The notes under the pieces are model-generated. The model was not told the DNA's origin, ran no database searches, and worked only from the letters and a program-made list of their open reading frames with translations. Below, piece after piece: positions 13,055 through 25,223 of a DNA stretch of 64,000 nt. A program made the position numbers and the translations under genes. Source of the stretch: Earliella scabrosa (taxonomy: Eukaryota > Basidiomycota > Agaricomycetes > Polyporales > Polyporaceae); contig JABYQQ010000012.1 in NCBI GenBank assembly GCA_022605405.1, positions 1,116,001 to 1,180,000 on the forward strand, read 5' to 3'. Positions within the stretch are counted from its first letter, which is position 1; each line of letters begins with the position of its first letter.

Positions 13055-14962
13055 CGTCGTCGGACCCGGGGGCTACGTGAGCGGCGCAACGGACGCGTGT
13101 GTGCACCGCCCGGACAGACTCAACTCTTCTCTCGATGCAGACAAGCACGCGCCAGCGGCACCACCCGGCCCGCGCCTTCCTGATTTGGTAAGTATGATTA
13201 TCGGTCGTTCAGTGCGTAACCGCGCTCACGCCTCCGCCGCTATCTGCCACCAGGACAGCCCGCCCGAGCCCTACGGCGTATGGGAAGATACATACCAAGA
13301 GTTGAATATCTGGACAAGTATGACTGGCACTGGTGGTGTCTGCCAACCATACTAGACACAACCTTGTGGCGCCTGACCCTCAGTTCTCCAGTGTCAGGAT
13401 TATCGAACGTGTCATCGCGGCATGGACTGGAGGTGGAGCCCGTACGCTCAAGATTTTCTTGTATTGGACACAGTCATACCCGGTCAGTACGAATGACAAT
13501 TTGTTGCGGCTTACTGCACTACTCGCCGGCTCCGTGGGGAGTGCTACACTGAAGATGTCATAGCTTGAAAGCAGACGTGTCCAGACAAGTCCTCGCCTTG
13601 CCTCGCCTCATAGCTCCTGTCTCCCATCTGTGCGACCCTGCCCCCGGCCATGGACCGGGACCTTCCCCGCATATCTTGCACCTCAACGATGGCAATTTCT
13701 TCAACAAATACCCAAGTTTGTGGTCCTTGTCCTTAGTGCATACTTAATGCAAGAATGCTCACCGCCCCTGCAGGGTACGTATGATGCTCCTGACTGCGCA
13801 AGGTCGCGCTCACACGATTTTTGGTAGCCATCCATGGCTCCTGTTCTACGCAGGAAACCATGCGCCGTGTGCCGGTATCTATTATCCAGGCACTCCGTAG
13901 ACTATCCATGAATAGGGACCGCACTAGGTCCCCCGCCTGAACCGCTTACACCAGATACCGAACCGGCGGCCCCTCTGCTGGTTTGAAAGTTTCTCCTGTC
14001 ACTTCCTCCGATGGCCATGGGCGGGCCATGCGGAGTGATTCTGGGCAGGGAAGGCGCGACTCGACACATTCCCGAAATTCGCATGACATCACATGCCGAA
14101 ACCTAGGCCGAGTCCGGACCGTCGGCCTTTCCCGTCTCCCCAGACAGCGTACGCGGCTAGTGGAGGGACTCGGACAGGTGTCAGTCGATCTGCACACGGA
14201 CCGTAGCGCCTCGCTGGTGGTGGAAAAATCAGCAAGCAGTGGGGTTAGTTTCCGCGCTACTGACTCTGGTACACAGTCAGACGACCACCAGCGGGTCGGA
14301 ACACTGCCACCGTCTCCCCAGCCGGCCGTATCTTGGAGGCGTAGCCACTGCGCTCTCCAGCCCACTCGCGTAGAGAAGAGAAAGAGCAGTGGGCGCCGTG
14401 ACGGAACCAATGACACTGCCAACACTGCGCTGGTCCAGTACTATATCTCATTTGGAGCAGCCACACGAACCCCACCAAGTCTCGGACCCTGCTCTGAAGG
14501 CCGCCTCGTGTCGCGAAGCTCCCAGGAAGGTGCTCGAGGGTCTGTCATTTGTGGTGATACCTCACTCACATCTTTATTCAAACGGATGTAGCGGCGTACC
14601 ATTCGCAGTGCAAACTCCCTCAGAGTCTGGCGGGAGTACTCCAAGTGAGTGCTCGGCATAAGGTAGTACTAGACGCAACTTCAACCACAGACATGACTAT
14701 GGGATGCCAGTCACTGGACGCATGCCTCCAAGGATCATGGCACTTGTAGATGGCTCAGGCTGCGCAGTTCTATGTCGACTCAGGAGAATCTCTACTAGGC
14801 CATCGGTCGCCGTGGTCTCAAGCCGCCTACGCTCGGACGACGCCTCTCGACGCCTCTCCAGGACTGCTCGATGTCGCTCAGAAGACCACCCCCTGAGACA
14901 TTGAACCCGCTGTATCCTGTGCAGGAAATCAGTCATTTCCCCATATACCAGTGATGTGCACA
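13055..14962. other. gene-free block
   Basis: About 1.9 kb with no recognisable gene. Overlapping open frames on both strands near 13946-14591 resemble no known family, and neither shows coding features. The first few hundred bases must hold the VPS71 promoter. Confidence 0.5.
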
Positions 14963-15599
14963 ATGCCACAGATCCCCCGGCTTCTGACCTCCGTCGCGCT
15001 CACATGCGCCCATTCATTGTACGCTGCGCCTTCATCGCCCGTACTCCATGGGTACACTGCGCATACGACATCGAGTGCACGATAATTATGCCGCACATTG
15101 ATTCCTAGCTCGACGCTCACAGTGCCAAGACAGTGATTCTACCTCCAGCGAGCTGGTCACGATACTCCTCGATGACGCCACCCCGTCTGTCGAGCGAGTA
15201 TGGAAGGAGGATTGCAAGCCACAAGACTCGCAGAACCAGCACCCTACCAACTCAAGAGACACTTGCACTCCCAACCATCTCTCGTCCTCGCTTCCGCCAG
15301 GCTCCTCGCGGGCTCCGCCAACGCCATGACCACTCACCTCGAGGAGGTGCGCATCCGTTCTCTCCACTTCCTCACACAGCAGCCATCGCTGAAACACCGA
15401 CTCCTATGGGCCATCATTGCAGCGCGGCACGGCCTGCCTGAGCCTGTTCACCGACTGCCTGCATGCCTGCGGGTCGACGAACTGCAACGGCTCGGGCGAC
15501 TGCAGCCAGTACTGCAAGTGCGCGTACTGCTGGAACACGAACCCGGACATCCCCTTCCCCTGCGTCAGCAACACCAAGTGCCTCCCGCCCAACTTCTGA
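14963..15599 (+). CDS. candidate small secreted cysteine-rich protein
   Basis: Predicted by eye with three exons: 14963-15040, 15123-15197 and 15423-15599. All joins are phase 0 and total 109 residues. Exon 1 encodes a likely signal peptide (MPQIPRLLTSVALTCAHSLY, with cleavage near A-APSS). Exon 3 encodes 58 residues with ten cysteines, in an order that includes TACLSLFTDCLHACGSTNC and YCKCAYCW, ending CLPPNF. The pattern suggests a disulphide-stabilised extracellular peptide such as an effector-like or defence protein, but I recognise no family. The last exon is the firm part: it follows a good acceptor (TTGCAG) and its cysteine spacing is far from random. Exons 1 and 2 are inferred. The second donor (GTATGG) is weak, and an alternative splice could add the cysteines encoded at about 15198-15290. 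Confidence 0.45.
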
Positions 15600-16449
15600 G
15601 CCGCGAGCGCGCCGTGCGCCCCTTTGATCCCCTGCCGGTGACTTCGTACGTGCCGTCGCATTGTATGGCTTTACAGGAATGGGGCTGAGCTCTGTTTTCT
15701 TATATGCTTTATCCACCTAGTGTTCTGTCCATGCGATGGGCTGCGTTCGTGCCCACAGCAAGCTATGTATGGGAGGTTCTGTCGTGCTCGTACTCCGCTA
15801 GTAGGGATCCTGTACAGCATGTTAATCACCTATATATTGCCGAGTAATTGGTTCACATTGGGTGGCTTCGTGACGAGGACCTAGGTATGCGCTTGCTCCC
15901 GCACATATCGACGTGCCATGATCTTGAGAACTAGACTTGGGTGATAATCCCTCCGAACTGCCTCCCCGTATCCGCCTTGTTCAGGGGCTGGCAACCAGTG
16001 GAGGTAAGTACTATGCCTAGTAGGGCCAATGTCATCACGTACCCCAAGGAACGGGTCGGCAGAACGGGCGATCTGAAGTTGCCAAGGTCCAAGGTCGAAC
16101 TGGCCAGATCAGACAATGCCTCCTCCGCCTTCCCAACACACATCGTGCACACAACACCCATCACAGTACAGCAGCCTACAATATCATTGCGACTTACAAT
16201 GGGATCCGTATAACATATCAGTGATTATGACAACAACAGGCATCGATAGCACCACTGGTAAACATCGTGAAACGGGTCACCACCCGTCATTAGTCGTGAG
16301 CACATCATCCCCAAAGGACCGAAAACACCGCGACCAGCAGGATGTCCATGACGAGCAAGAACATGATGACAAGGTCCACGAGAAATCGTGAGTCGTCAAA
16401 TCCGCCGTGTACATCAACAAGATGGCGGATGGGCGTGGGATGGGCATCT
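15600..16449. other. intergenic, convergent
   Basis: 3' regions of the cysteine-rich candidate and of the MFS permease. No gene recognised. Confidence 0.5.
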
Positions 16450-18882
16450 TCATACGGTGACGACGACCTTCTTTTCGTCGCTGGCGGTCGAGACGGTGTC
16501 CGACACGGAGTCCGTGCCAAGACCCATCAGCGACGTGTCGTACCCGTGTTGCTCAAGGTACTCGCGGAACTATCGAGGACAAATGCCCGTCAGGAGCGTG
16601 TGCGGGGCAGATAAGCGCCAGGTACTACCTTCTGGTCCTCCTCGGCCATGCCGTCGTGGGAGAGGGGGCGGATGAAGAAGAACGTGATGATAGCGCTGAC
16701 AACAGCGAGAGCTACACACGTATCCTCGTAAGTAATACTGTAGGTAGTGTTATGGATAACGACACTCACCGCTTCCAATCCAGAACGGACCGGTGTTGCC
16801 AATCTTCGGGTCCTCTGGATGGCGCTTGGTGAAGTCTGGAGTCGAAGTCAGCAACATCCCTTCATACTGATTCATGTAGACCAACCATCGACGATTGCCT
16901 GCCATGCTGGAGAACGCAAGTAAGTCAGTGCCGAGTTAACGACGAATAAAAGAGGAGACTGACCCCAAGTACCAGCGAAGGCTCCAACCTTGCCTATTGC
17001 GGCAGCAATACCGTAGAACTGGCCACGAACAGCGGTCGGTCCAGTCTTGGCAGCAAGCATACCAAGACAGTTTCCGGGACCGAGCTCACCGAAGCTGAGG
17101 AAGATGCCGTACACCACCTAGAAGTAGCAAGGAGTGAGCTATAAGATGAAGGCCTATCATAGTAATATACCTACAGCGAAAGCCGCGATGTGGTTGGTCA
17201 GGTGGCTGTAGAGGCCACTCATGATGAAACCAATGACAGCTTGAGACAGGAGGCCGATGATCTGGAACGAGCCATTCAGCCAGAGTAATGAGTCACATAG
17301 CGATACCACACTCACCATTGTCCACTTGGGTCCAAAGAAGTCAACGATGAATGCACCACCGACAGTTCCGGGGATGTAGAACAAGCTATTGCACCAAAGG
17401 GTCAAACTCGAAGTTCTCGAGGGGAGAGATCTGTCCTCACTTGATGACAACGGACCAACCGAACACGACGGTGAGCGAGTCGCTACCACCGGTGATCCTG
17501 TAGAAGTGTGTCAGGAATGCGAATGAAATGTATGCGTGGCCACAAGACGTACGTATCGGTGACCAACGACGAGTACAGACCGAACTATATTCCTGTTAGC
17601 ATCTTGGGCAAGTGTTCCGCATCAACTGAGTGACTTACGGGGTAGCTGAAATAAATGCATCAGCGATAATATCCACTTGGTACGCGCCAAGTCACTCACA
17701 CAATGAAGTCGTAGAGGAACCAGGTGGCAGAGATCGCCGCAAGGCTCACCCAGTAACGGCGTAGGATCAGCAGGTAAGGAACCTTGCCACGAACAATGGC
17801 ATCCTTCTTGTACCGCTCAGGCTCATCCATGCGAAGTCGCCAGACAAGCACGGCGAGGGCAGGAACCACGCCAAGGCCAAGAGACAAACGCCACACGGCA
17901 CGAAGGTGGTTCTCACCAAAGATCCAGAAGAGGACTAGCGGAACAAACGCCGACACAACAAACCCGAAGTCGATCATGGAGTCTGATCATACAGGTCAAA
18001 CGCGTGTCCTTGCCAAGAACAATGGTTAAAACGCACTGGTAGCAAGGGCGAACCAACGGTGCTGCGCGTTCTTGTTGATACCGGGTTCCTCTGACTGCTC
18101 AGATGCGGCGACCGAACCGCAGGGGTACTCCGCGCCAACACCAATACCGAGGAGGAAACTGCGCAGCTAGACGTCAACAAACGTTCCGGGGGAGCGGAGC
18201 TTACGCGATGACATACCGGCAGGCACTGAGCATGGCGAGCATACCGCCGACGCTGTGGTTCGCGCCGGTGGAGGCCGCTGACAAGGCTGAGAAAAGGGCG
18301 ACAATGAGGGTGGCAGACATCTACATATGACGTTGGTCACGCGTGTTCGCAGCAAACGGGGCATGCGACTCACCATGCCGAATTTGCGTCCCAGCTTATC
18401 GGACAAGTAGCCGAACGTGAGCATGCCGACGACTGTACCGGCAAATGCCAGACTGGAGACAGTCGTGCTATAGTTGTTCTTCGTGAGCTCATCTCCGTAT
18501 ATGCGCTTCAGGACTGCAGAACAAGACAGACTCAGTCGCATGCGACACGGAAGAACATGAGTCGGGAGGATACGCACGGGTGTTCACTGTTCACAGCGCG
18601 CGCCAGAGGGCCAACCGAGTCAACACCTGCTCCGAGAGTGCTCCATTGGGATAGACGTACCAGCGCCGATGACACCATTGGCATAACCTGGTCCACAGAG
18701 TCAGCTGTGCGCCCGGACGGAACATGCTCGACCGCGACTCACCGTCAGAGAAGAGGGCCGTCCCACAGCTAAATCGAACACGGAGCTGAGCATACAGCCA
18801 GTGGAATCGGGAACAGACAGTAAACGTACGCGAAGATGAGCGACACCTGTGCGAGGCGGGACTTCTTGTGTACCTCGGACAT
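16450..18882 (-). CDS. MFS permease, PHS/GIT1-like (phosphate or glycerophosphodiester family)
   Basis: Twelve-helix plasma-membrane proton symporter of the major facilitator superfamily. The start reads [20 protein letters not shown] and, after two short introns, [15 protein letters not shown], a signature of the PHS family. Loop 2-3 has the MFS motif [13 protein letters not shown]. Further helices can be read in order: [93 protein letters not shown] and [14 protein letters not shown]. The cytosolic tail ends [10 protein letters not shown]. About a dozen exons with short introns. The sequence resembles fungal GIT1-type glycerophosphoinositol and phosphate permeases more than sugar carriers. 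The substrate is not certain. Individual exon edges are approximate. Confidence 0.85.
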
Positions 18883-18970
18883 CGTCTAGTCTGCGGGGCG
18901 GGCAGGGAAGACGACAGGAGATGGGACGAGGAGGACGGGGGTCGGAGAAGCATGGCGCGTCGGTCGAGGG

Positions 18971-18979
18971 GTATATAAA
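18971..18979 (-). promoter_or_regulatory. TATA box of the MFS permease
   Basis: Read on the minus strand this is CTTTATATA, about 90 bases upstream of the permease start. Position and sequence fit a fungal TATA element. Confidence 0.5.
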
Positions 18980-18982
18980 GCC

Positions 18983-20234
18983 TGGCAGGGAACTCTGACC
19001 ATGGTCCACCAGATACCGGATTTCGGCAAGGCTGCTTGACATCCCAACATTTTGATCTTGATGGCTCCCATATCGAGCCGCTCGCCCTGACCACACATCC
19101 TTATCAGGTTTCTCTGCGGCGGTCTGCGCACGTTCGTCCTCCTTTGACCACTTCGATTGGCTCGCCAGAATAACCTCGTCGACAACATAAACCATCGGGG
19201 CTTCCCCGTCTCCTACGCTGTCACATACCACGCACACGAGCACCGATCCGGACTCCTCTGCTGCAATGCCAATGCCCAGCAAACTAGTTCGCTCTATAAA
19301 ATGATGACAATCACCGGAAAAATCTGAGACTCGGTGGTGTTGCGATCTTTCCACGCCTCATCGTAACATGCTGTTCAGTCACTGCAGCGAAATGGACCTC
19401 GTACTACTCTCCGGGCGGAGGCGCATACGATCATCATCACTACATCCCCTCGCGCATTACGTCCCGACAAACGTTTGCAGTCGTGGACCTCGGCGGTCAG
19501 GACTCAGTCCGAAGTTCTGCAGATCAACGTTTAAGTAGCCTGGCTATCACGCGCAAAGTGCAACCAACAACTCCAAAATTTAGCATCAGTCTCCATCAAG
19601 ACGATTTGGCATGCCGTTGTACCTCTCCGAAGTTGGGACCCGGAGAGTTGGTACCTCGTCGATCCATGTCCCACCATACCACAACCCAACTTCTGCATGC
19701 TCAACGCCGCCAACCACAATCCCGTTCATATGATGACACGGACATAGTACGTATCTGCGCCTCCACTCTGCATACCCAGGACCGCACAGGTCCCCCAACT
19801 CGACTTTCACACGGCTGCGGACGGTATTCATTAATGACAGAACTTTACCTCACGCTCCTCATGCTCCTCATGACACGCCTGGAGGAACCGGTCCTACTAC
19901 CTCCGGACAGAATGTCGGCGCTCGTCCGCAAGACAGCTCAAAATACCTCCGAGCGGAGGATGCGGCGCGCGACACGAAGCCCAAACTCGATCTCGAACGA
20001 ACCGTATCTTGCGGGAAATCTGGCCGCAACCATACCGAGGCCGCTGACCGCTTCCATGGTCCCAAATTTGTACCGAGTCTCCGGATTGTCGGGCGGGAAC
20101 AGCACTGGAGGATTGGAGAGGAACGTTCGAAGGAGGTTGCATTGATATACACAGGATTCTGTTGTCCGGAATAACATCGTCGACTAGGAGCACCGGGAGG
20201 AGCAAGAGCAGGAGGGTGTCATGAGGGCGTCCTA
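18983..20234. other. gene-free block
   Basis: About 1.25 kb between the MFS promoter and the 3' end of SEM1. The longest open frame (19483-20145, plus strand) has no recognisable domain and I do not call it. No repeat seen. Confidence 0.5.
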
Positions 20235-20743
20235 TTAGTGTTGCATTGCCTCCCCGCCACCATTGCCCTTTTTCTTCGCCAGCTCGTTCCTGCAGACACG
20301 GCCAGACGTCAGGGAGCATGCAGGAAGAGCACAGGGCGTGCGCACGCACCTTAGTTGCACGCTGAAGTCATCCTCGATATCGTCATCGTCCCAGTTGTCC
20401 TCCCACAGCTTGTCCCCGCCCGACTTCGCCGCGCCCGGCGCCGTGCCGCCCAGGTGCGCGAGATCCGTATGCGAATCGTCCCAGTCTAGAGTGCGCGCGC
20501 GTTCGGTCAGCATCGCGCACGTTCGTCGGAAGGGGATTGCAGAGCAGAGCCACGTCCGGCTCCTCTTCCTGAGGGAAGAAGGGAGAGTAATAAGGGAGGA
20601 CGAGACGTACCAGCTACAGCAAACTCCTCAAACTCGTCATCCTCTTCCAATACTCCAAGATGGGGAACGTCGTCGTCCTTTGTGTGCTCAACCGCGGCAG
20701 AAGTGCTCTGGACTGGCTGGGAAGTGGAGGCAGAGGAGGACAT
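20235..20743 (-). CDS. SEM1: proteasome lid / TREX-2 subunit Sem1 (DSS1)
   Basis: Small acidic, largely disordered protein of the 26S proteasome lid, TREX-2 and BRCA2-type complexes. Three exons verified base by base: 20611-20743, 20350-20485 and 20235-20289, giving 107 residues. Both family acidic patches are present: LEEDDEFEEFAVADW spans the first splice, and LWEDNWDDDDIEDDFSVQLR is the second, with the conserved aromatic residues. The last exon adds NELAKKKGN, the short C-terminal helix. Introns are about 125 and 60 nt. It is slightly longer than most Sem1 proteins (70-90 residues) because of Ser/Thr-rich and Gly/Ala-rich linkers. Complete. Confidence 0.95.
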
Positions 20744-21260
20744 GATGGTAGGAGTGCAAGATCTACGAACACTCTCTGGACGCGTTCAGGTCTTGGGACG
20801 CGTCATTGCGCGTGGAGGCGTGAGAAACATTAGACGCATGCTATCGCGTCCGAGCGCTTGGGGTCCTCTCGCCAATTTGCGGTACACGATACCAGTGAGC
20901 GATGCGTGAATGAACCGACGTAGTCAGATTAGTGGAGACAAATCGTACTGGTACGGGAGGCTCGAAAACTGTCCAGTGGTGGGTGCACAATGGTACATAC
21001 ATATATGTATCTGTGCTCGGAGAGCGAGATCATGCTGAGGTCTGGTTGTACAAATAAGAATAAGGTAACAGGTCATGCACTGCGAACGCGAAGCAACGTC
21101 CGCCTCGCTGGGTCCCTGTTGATGCGTATATGGATATGTATACACAGCATAGCGATGTGTCGCCAGCATACAATGCGGCGTGGTGGATGGGGCGCGGTGG
21201 GGGATGTGTGGAGGATCGGGATGTTACTGGGTATACTCAGCGAACAGGTCTATAGCGGTC

Positions 21261-24021
21261 CTATCCGGGCACTGTCCGAACGTACGACTCGGGCCAGCGG
21301 GATTCGGGCTCGCCCTCGTACGCATAGGAGCTGCTATCCGAGTCGTCCACGGCGTAACGGTGAAGACGCAGTTGGGGCCGCGAACCAGGGCGATGTGCAA
21401 GCCATGCCTTGCCAGGCTCGCCTCTTGCAACATGCGAAGTCTTCCGTCGCTTGGGCTGGGCCTGTGCTGGCGTGTGTGGAGGGGATGGCTCTTGGGAAGA
21501 GGACGAGATCGGGGTTAGAGGCGAGGAAGGCAGTCGCGTGACGCAGCTGAGACTGGGTGCGACTTTGCGAGGAGTAGTCGGATGCGAGAGCAGAGGCGAA
21601 GGAGATGGCGACATGGAAATGTCACTCAAGGTGTTGCTCATCCCCGACATGTCGTAGTACGAGTGGGCACGTTCAGAATGAGGCGGGGAAGAAAGGGGGG
21701 AAGAGACTTCAGTTGATGTACTGGGGACTCTGGACAGAACCGGGGGCGAAGATGGCGGAGACGACAGCGGGGACGAACTGGGCTCGTAAACTTGGCGGTT
21801 CCTCTTGACAGGTGTGGTAACGACGACTTCGGGCTTCGGAAGACGCGCCGGAACCTTGATGACCAGCCTCTGAGGATCATCCTTCGAGTTCGGAGGGGTG
21901 GGCAGCGATGTCTCGTCGCGCCGTCTCGCCTTCGCCGTCCCTTTTATCTTCTCCTTGCCTTGATCCTTGTGTCGAGACTTAGACGGCGGCGAGACCGGGG
22001 AGAGCGGCGGACCGCCCGTCTTGCGTTTCTTCGCCGGCTGCGTCTGCACCTTCTCCCCATTCTCAGAGCTCGGTTGCTCTTTCCGCTTCTTCGCCTTCTT
22101 CGTCTGCCCAGACCCACCCTGCCTGTCGCCCTGCGCCGCCTGCGCCCGCTCCTGCTCCTCCGCCTGCCTCGCCACCTCGGCAGCAGCCTCCTCCTTCCGT
22201 CTCCTCCGCTCCTTGACGGCCTCCTTCGCCTGTTCCTCCCGCTCCAGCTCCTCGTGCACCATGCGGGCAAACTCCTGCGCGTCCCCTCGTATCCAGACGT
22301 CAAACACGCCCTCCCACTCCCTCGTAGGCACCGGAAAGTCCAGGTTGAGATAGATAGTTCGCACCGGGGGCTCCTCGTCCTCGGCGGGAGAACGGCGGGG
22401 CGACGGCGTGGGAGTCACGAGACCGTGGGCAGACGTCGAGGGCTCGTCGGCAGGGGTGTTCATCGCAGCATGCCGGGAGCGGACGGCCTTGGAGAACTCG
22501 CGCACAATGCGCTTCGTCCCAGGAACCCGCAGACTCGTGCCCACCACCAGGAGCAAGTCTGCTCCCGCGCGACCTTTGCCCTTCGAGCTTCCCATGAGGT
22601 CCTTCCGGACGACGTCGCCGACCTCCTCCCCGTCCTTGTGGTCTTCGTTATAGAGTACGACGCTCGGGCGTAGCCGCCCGACACCTCGAGCCCGCTTCCC
22701 GATCAGTTGTCGCGTCGCCTCCAGCGCGGTGCATTGCGGACAGTCAGGAGGGGTGCCCGATGTCAGGGAATCGATGTAGTCGCGCAGGGGATACGAGTGT
22801 CTGCAGGTTTGGCAGTGCATGAGCTGCAAGGTGCCGTGGAGGGGTATGCACTTGGGCGTTTCCACAGGGGGTGATGGCAGTCGGCTTGTCGACGGTTCAT
22901 CGGTGGCGGGCGCAGCAGGAGCAGGCGCATCAACGGCCGCCGCCTTTCCTTTAGCAGAACGAGGCTTGTACCGCTTACCCTCGAGCTCTGGCACCCCAAA
23001 TGTGAGGCCTGATTTCTCCTCCAGAGCGTCAATGTTTTGCGTGTATACGCGGAGAAGGCGTCGCCGGTCGTCGAGAACTCGAAGGAACCGATGAAACGCC
23101 GTGGGCTGGGCAGATTCCGATAGTTGGGAGAGTTGGGCTATCATTTGGCAGAATAGCGACGTGGTATCTTCGGACTGTATGCGTCGATGAGTTATTCGCC
23201 CCATACTCCAGATTGAAGACGTAATGTTTCAAATCATAAGGCGCACTCGAGGGCACTCGAGGGACCACATCTTTGCGAAATGCGCGAACATAAAGGGGTG
23301 TTCTATGCTGGGGCAGCAGTCGCCTCAAAGACAAGAACTTAGGAGACAGTAGCTCGCTCAGGAGCTGACCAGCGACGTACACACTATCGCAAAGCATGAC
23401 ACTCTGCAGGGTCAACGCTGACAACCCGAGAAGCTCTCAGAACTTCCCACCGCCGGGCGGCCTTGTGCGTACGACTGCTGACCACGCGGTTCACTGTAGT
23501 CAAGTGTGGCCCGGCCGCAAGTGGCCTCGTAAGGGAGCATGACTTCTTCTTGCGTGGCCAGCTTGTCCACGTCACTTCCGTGCGGTATCTCGCGATGGCG
23601 CATGGCGCGCGAGCTCGTCGGGCCAGGGCAGATCGCCGCAAACATGCCCTCCCCGGCAACCACCTCCGCATACGAATCGAGGACTCACGTTGAACACCGA
23701 TGCGTCAAAGAGGTCCTTCCCCGAGCTCAGCGTCGGATGGTCCTTCTTCAGCGACTGGAACAGTCCTTCCGAGGATCGGAAGTCGGGTATACCAGCATTC
23801 ACAGAGATACCGGCACCTATAACGACCGCACGCAGCCCGTCAGCATCGCGCGGGAACGTCGACCATCGCCTGGACTCACCGCAGACAACTGCGATGCGGC
23901 GCGCCTTGAGGACGGCCTTGATGACCCGCTTCATGTGGCTGACTGGGTCTGGCGAGGGAACAAGGAATGCTGGCGATGGCGGCAACGGCGTGGCCGCCTC
24001 CAGCGGGAGGAAAGCCGTCAT
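21261..24021 (-). CDS. Sir2-family NAD-dependent histone deacetylase, Hst3/Hst4 type
   Basis: Sirtuin expected to remove acetyl from histone H3 (Hst3/Hst4 act on K56) in the nucleus, using NAD. NAD motifs: GAGISVNAGIPDFRSSEG after the first splice, and TQNID in exon 3. The catalytic His is in CIPLHG. The structural zinc pairs are CQTC and CPQC. GADLLLVVGTSLRVPGTKR and the DHKDGEEVGD segment are typical of the Hst3/Hst4 branch. Exon 1 starts at 24021, exon 2 ends at 23689 and exon 3 starts at 23174. Intron 2 is 514 nt, far longer than its neighbours. The C-terminal third is lysine- and proline-rich and disordered, with likely nuclear signals (KKAKKRK, AKKRK). Total about 730 residues. Confidence 0.92.
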
Positions 24022-24678
24022 CGCTAGGCCGGGGAGGGAGGAAGGGAGTGCAGAGCGGGCGCGAGGGGCGGGGAGGTGCTCGGTGACAGGAGGTCGTGGA
24101 AGAGGGGGAAAGCGTTGGGAGCGGACAGTTCAATTTCCTGAGCACTTGACGCGGTGGCGCGCCGGTCGGGTCGGGAGCGCCTTCAAATCTCCGTTTATCT
24201 CCCTGTAAACCGCCCGGCTTACCAGGTTTACTTCTTACTTACCTCCGTATTCCCGCTTATGAAGGTCGTTAGATGCCGTTCACTATCAGCACGACTTGCT
24301 TTATGCCGTCATCTTGCTTCGTCTTCCACTCTTCCACACGATGCAGTCATGCTCTGTCCTCGTTCCCATTCACCGGTTAACGTACACGGCATCAAGTGAT
24401 GCGGCCTGCATGAACTGAGAACAGCTTGTAATGGGATGAATCATCCCGTCTGTGCGCACTTGTCGTGTTCGATCGACTGGGATCAACCCAGAAGACCTCA
24501 TAAACGCAAGAGGACATATGGCAATGTGGCACCTGCCACCGAACGTGTCGGGAGGAGGTTCACGCCAATGCCAACAGGTCAATGTCCAATGATAGGATTA
24601 CATTCAAGGACATTCAGGACAGCCTCGCTCATATAATACAGAGTTTCGCCCGATGGGCGCGTCTACACGTCTCCTCAC
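24022..24678. other. intergenic
   Basis: Promoter of the sirtuin gene and 3' region of the hydrophilic-protein gene. No gene recognised. Confidence 0.5.
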
Positions 24679-25148
24679 TCAACGGCGGCCAGTCGCAGCG
24701 GTGATCTCGATGTCTTGCTGAGCGTCAGAGAGCCCCGTCTCATCGAAGACGCGGTCGAGGTTGCGCTCCTGCTGGTAGGCGTCGACGCGGTTGCCACGAG
24801 TGCGACCAGAGACGTTGCGCTCTTCCTCGGTGGTGCTCGACAGGAGATCATCAACCTCGCCTAGCCGATCGTCAATACACAGGTTTTGCGTGCGATGTGT
24901 TACCACTCACTCTTCGGGATGCGACCAGTTTGGTCCGAAACCTCAGCCTCCAAGTCCTCCGCCTGGTAGTCGCGATAGGTGGGCTGGTTGTCTGCACCTC
25001 GCGCGCCGATGGGATGCATGTCCGAGTTGGTGTTCTCGTTGAACTCGGCGCTGTCCGGACGAGCGTCGGCTTGAGGGTTGTAGGTGAGGCTGTCTACCTC
25101 CCGGTTGGCCGGGGGCATGTTGTAAGGGCCGCGCGATTCTTTGACCAT
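24679..25148 (-). CDS. small hydrophilic, probably disordered protein
   Basis: Two exons, 24911-25148 and 24860-24679, join in frame (PKSEVDDLL) to give 139 residues. I recognise no family. The protein is rich in Asp, Glu, Asn, Gln and Arg, nearly free of hydrophobic runs and without cysteine. The segments REVDSLTYNPQADARPDSAE and NVSGRTRGNRVDAYQQERNL show its character. This resembles stress-induced hydrophilin or LEA-like proteins of fungi, which is a guess from composition only. The strong TATA box about 70 bases upstream suggests inducible or high expression. Start chosen at the first ATG (25148). The intron has good splice sites. Confidence 0.7.
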
Positions 25149-25215
25149 GGTGATGAAGAGACGAATGTGTGTGTTGTAGGAGTTGGAAGTGAGAACGAGC
25201 CATCCCGCGAGAGCC

Positions 25216-25223
25216 TATATATA
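25216..25223 (-). promoter_or_regulatory. strong TATA box of the hydrophilic-protein gene
   Basis: A perfect TATATATA run about 70 bases upstream of the ATG at 25148, the strongest TATA element noticed in the window. Confidence 0.6.

Noticed and set aside
13946..14591. Overlapping frames of 159 and 202 codons
   Set aside because: Opposite strands, no conserved motif, no signal peptide or clear exon structure.
18316..18331. 16-base sequence also present at 38586-38601
   Set aside because: A single exact 16-mer match is about what chance allows in 64 kb, and the flanks do not match, so it is not called a repeat.
21792..22673. 293-codon plus-strand open frame
   Set aside because: Antisense to the low-complexity, charged region of the sirtuin. 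The Arg/Leu-rich product is a by-product of GC-rich codons there.
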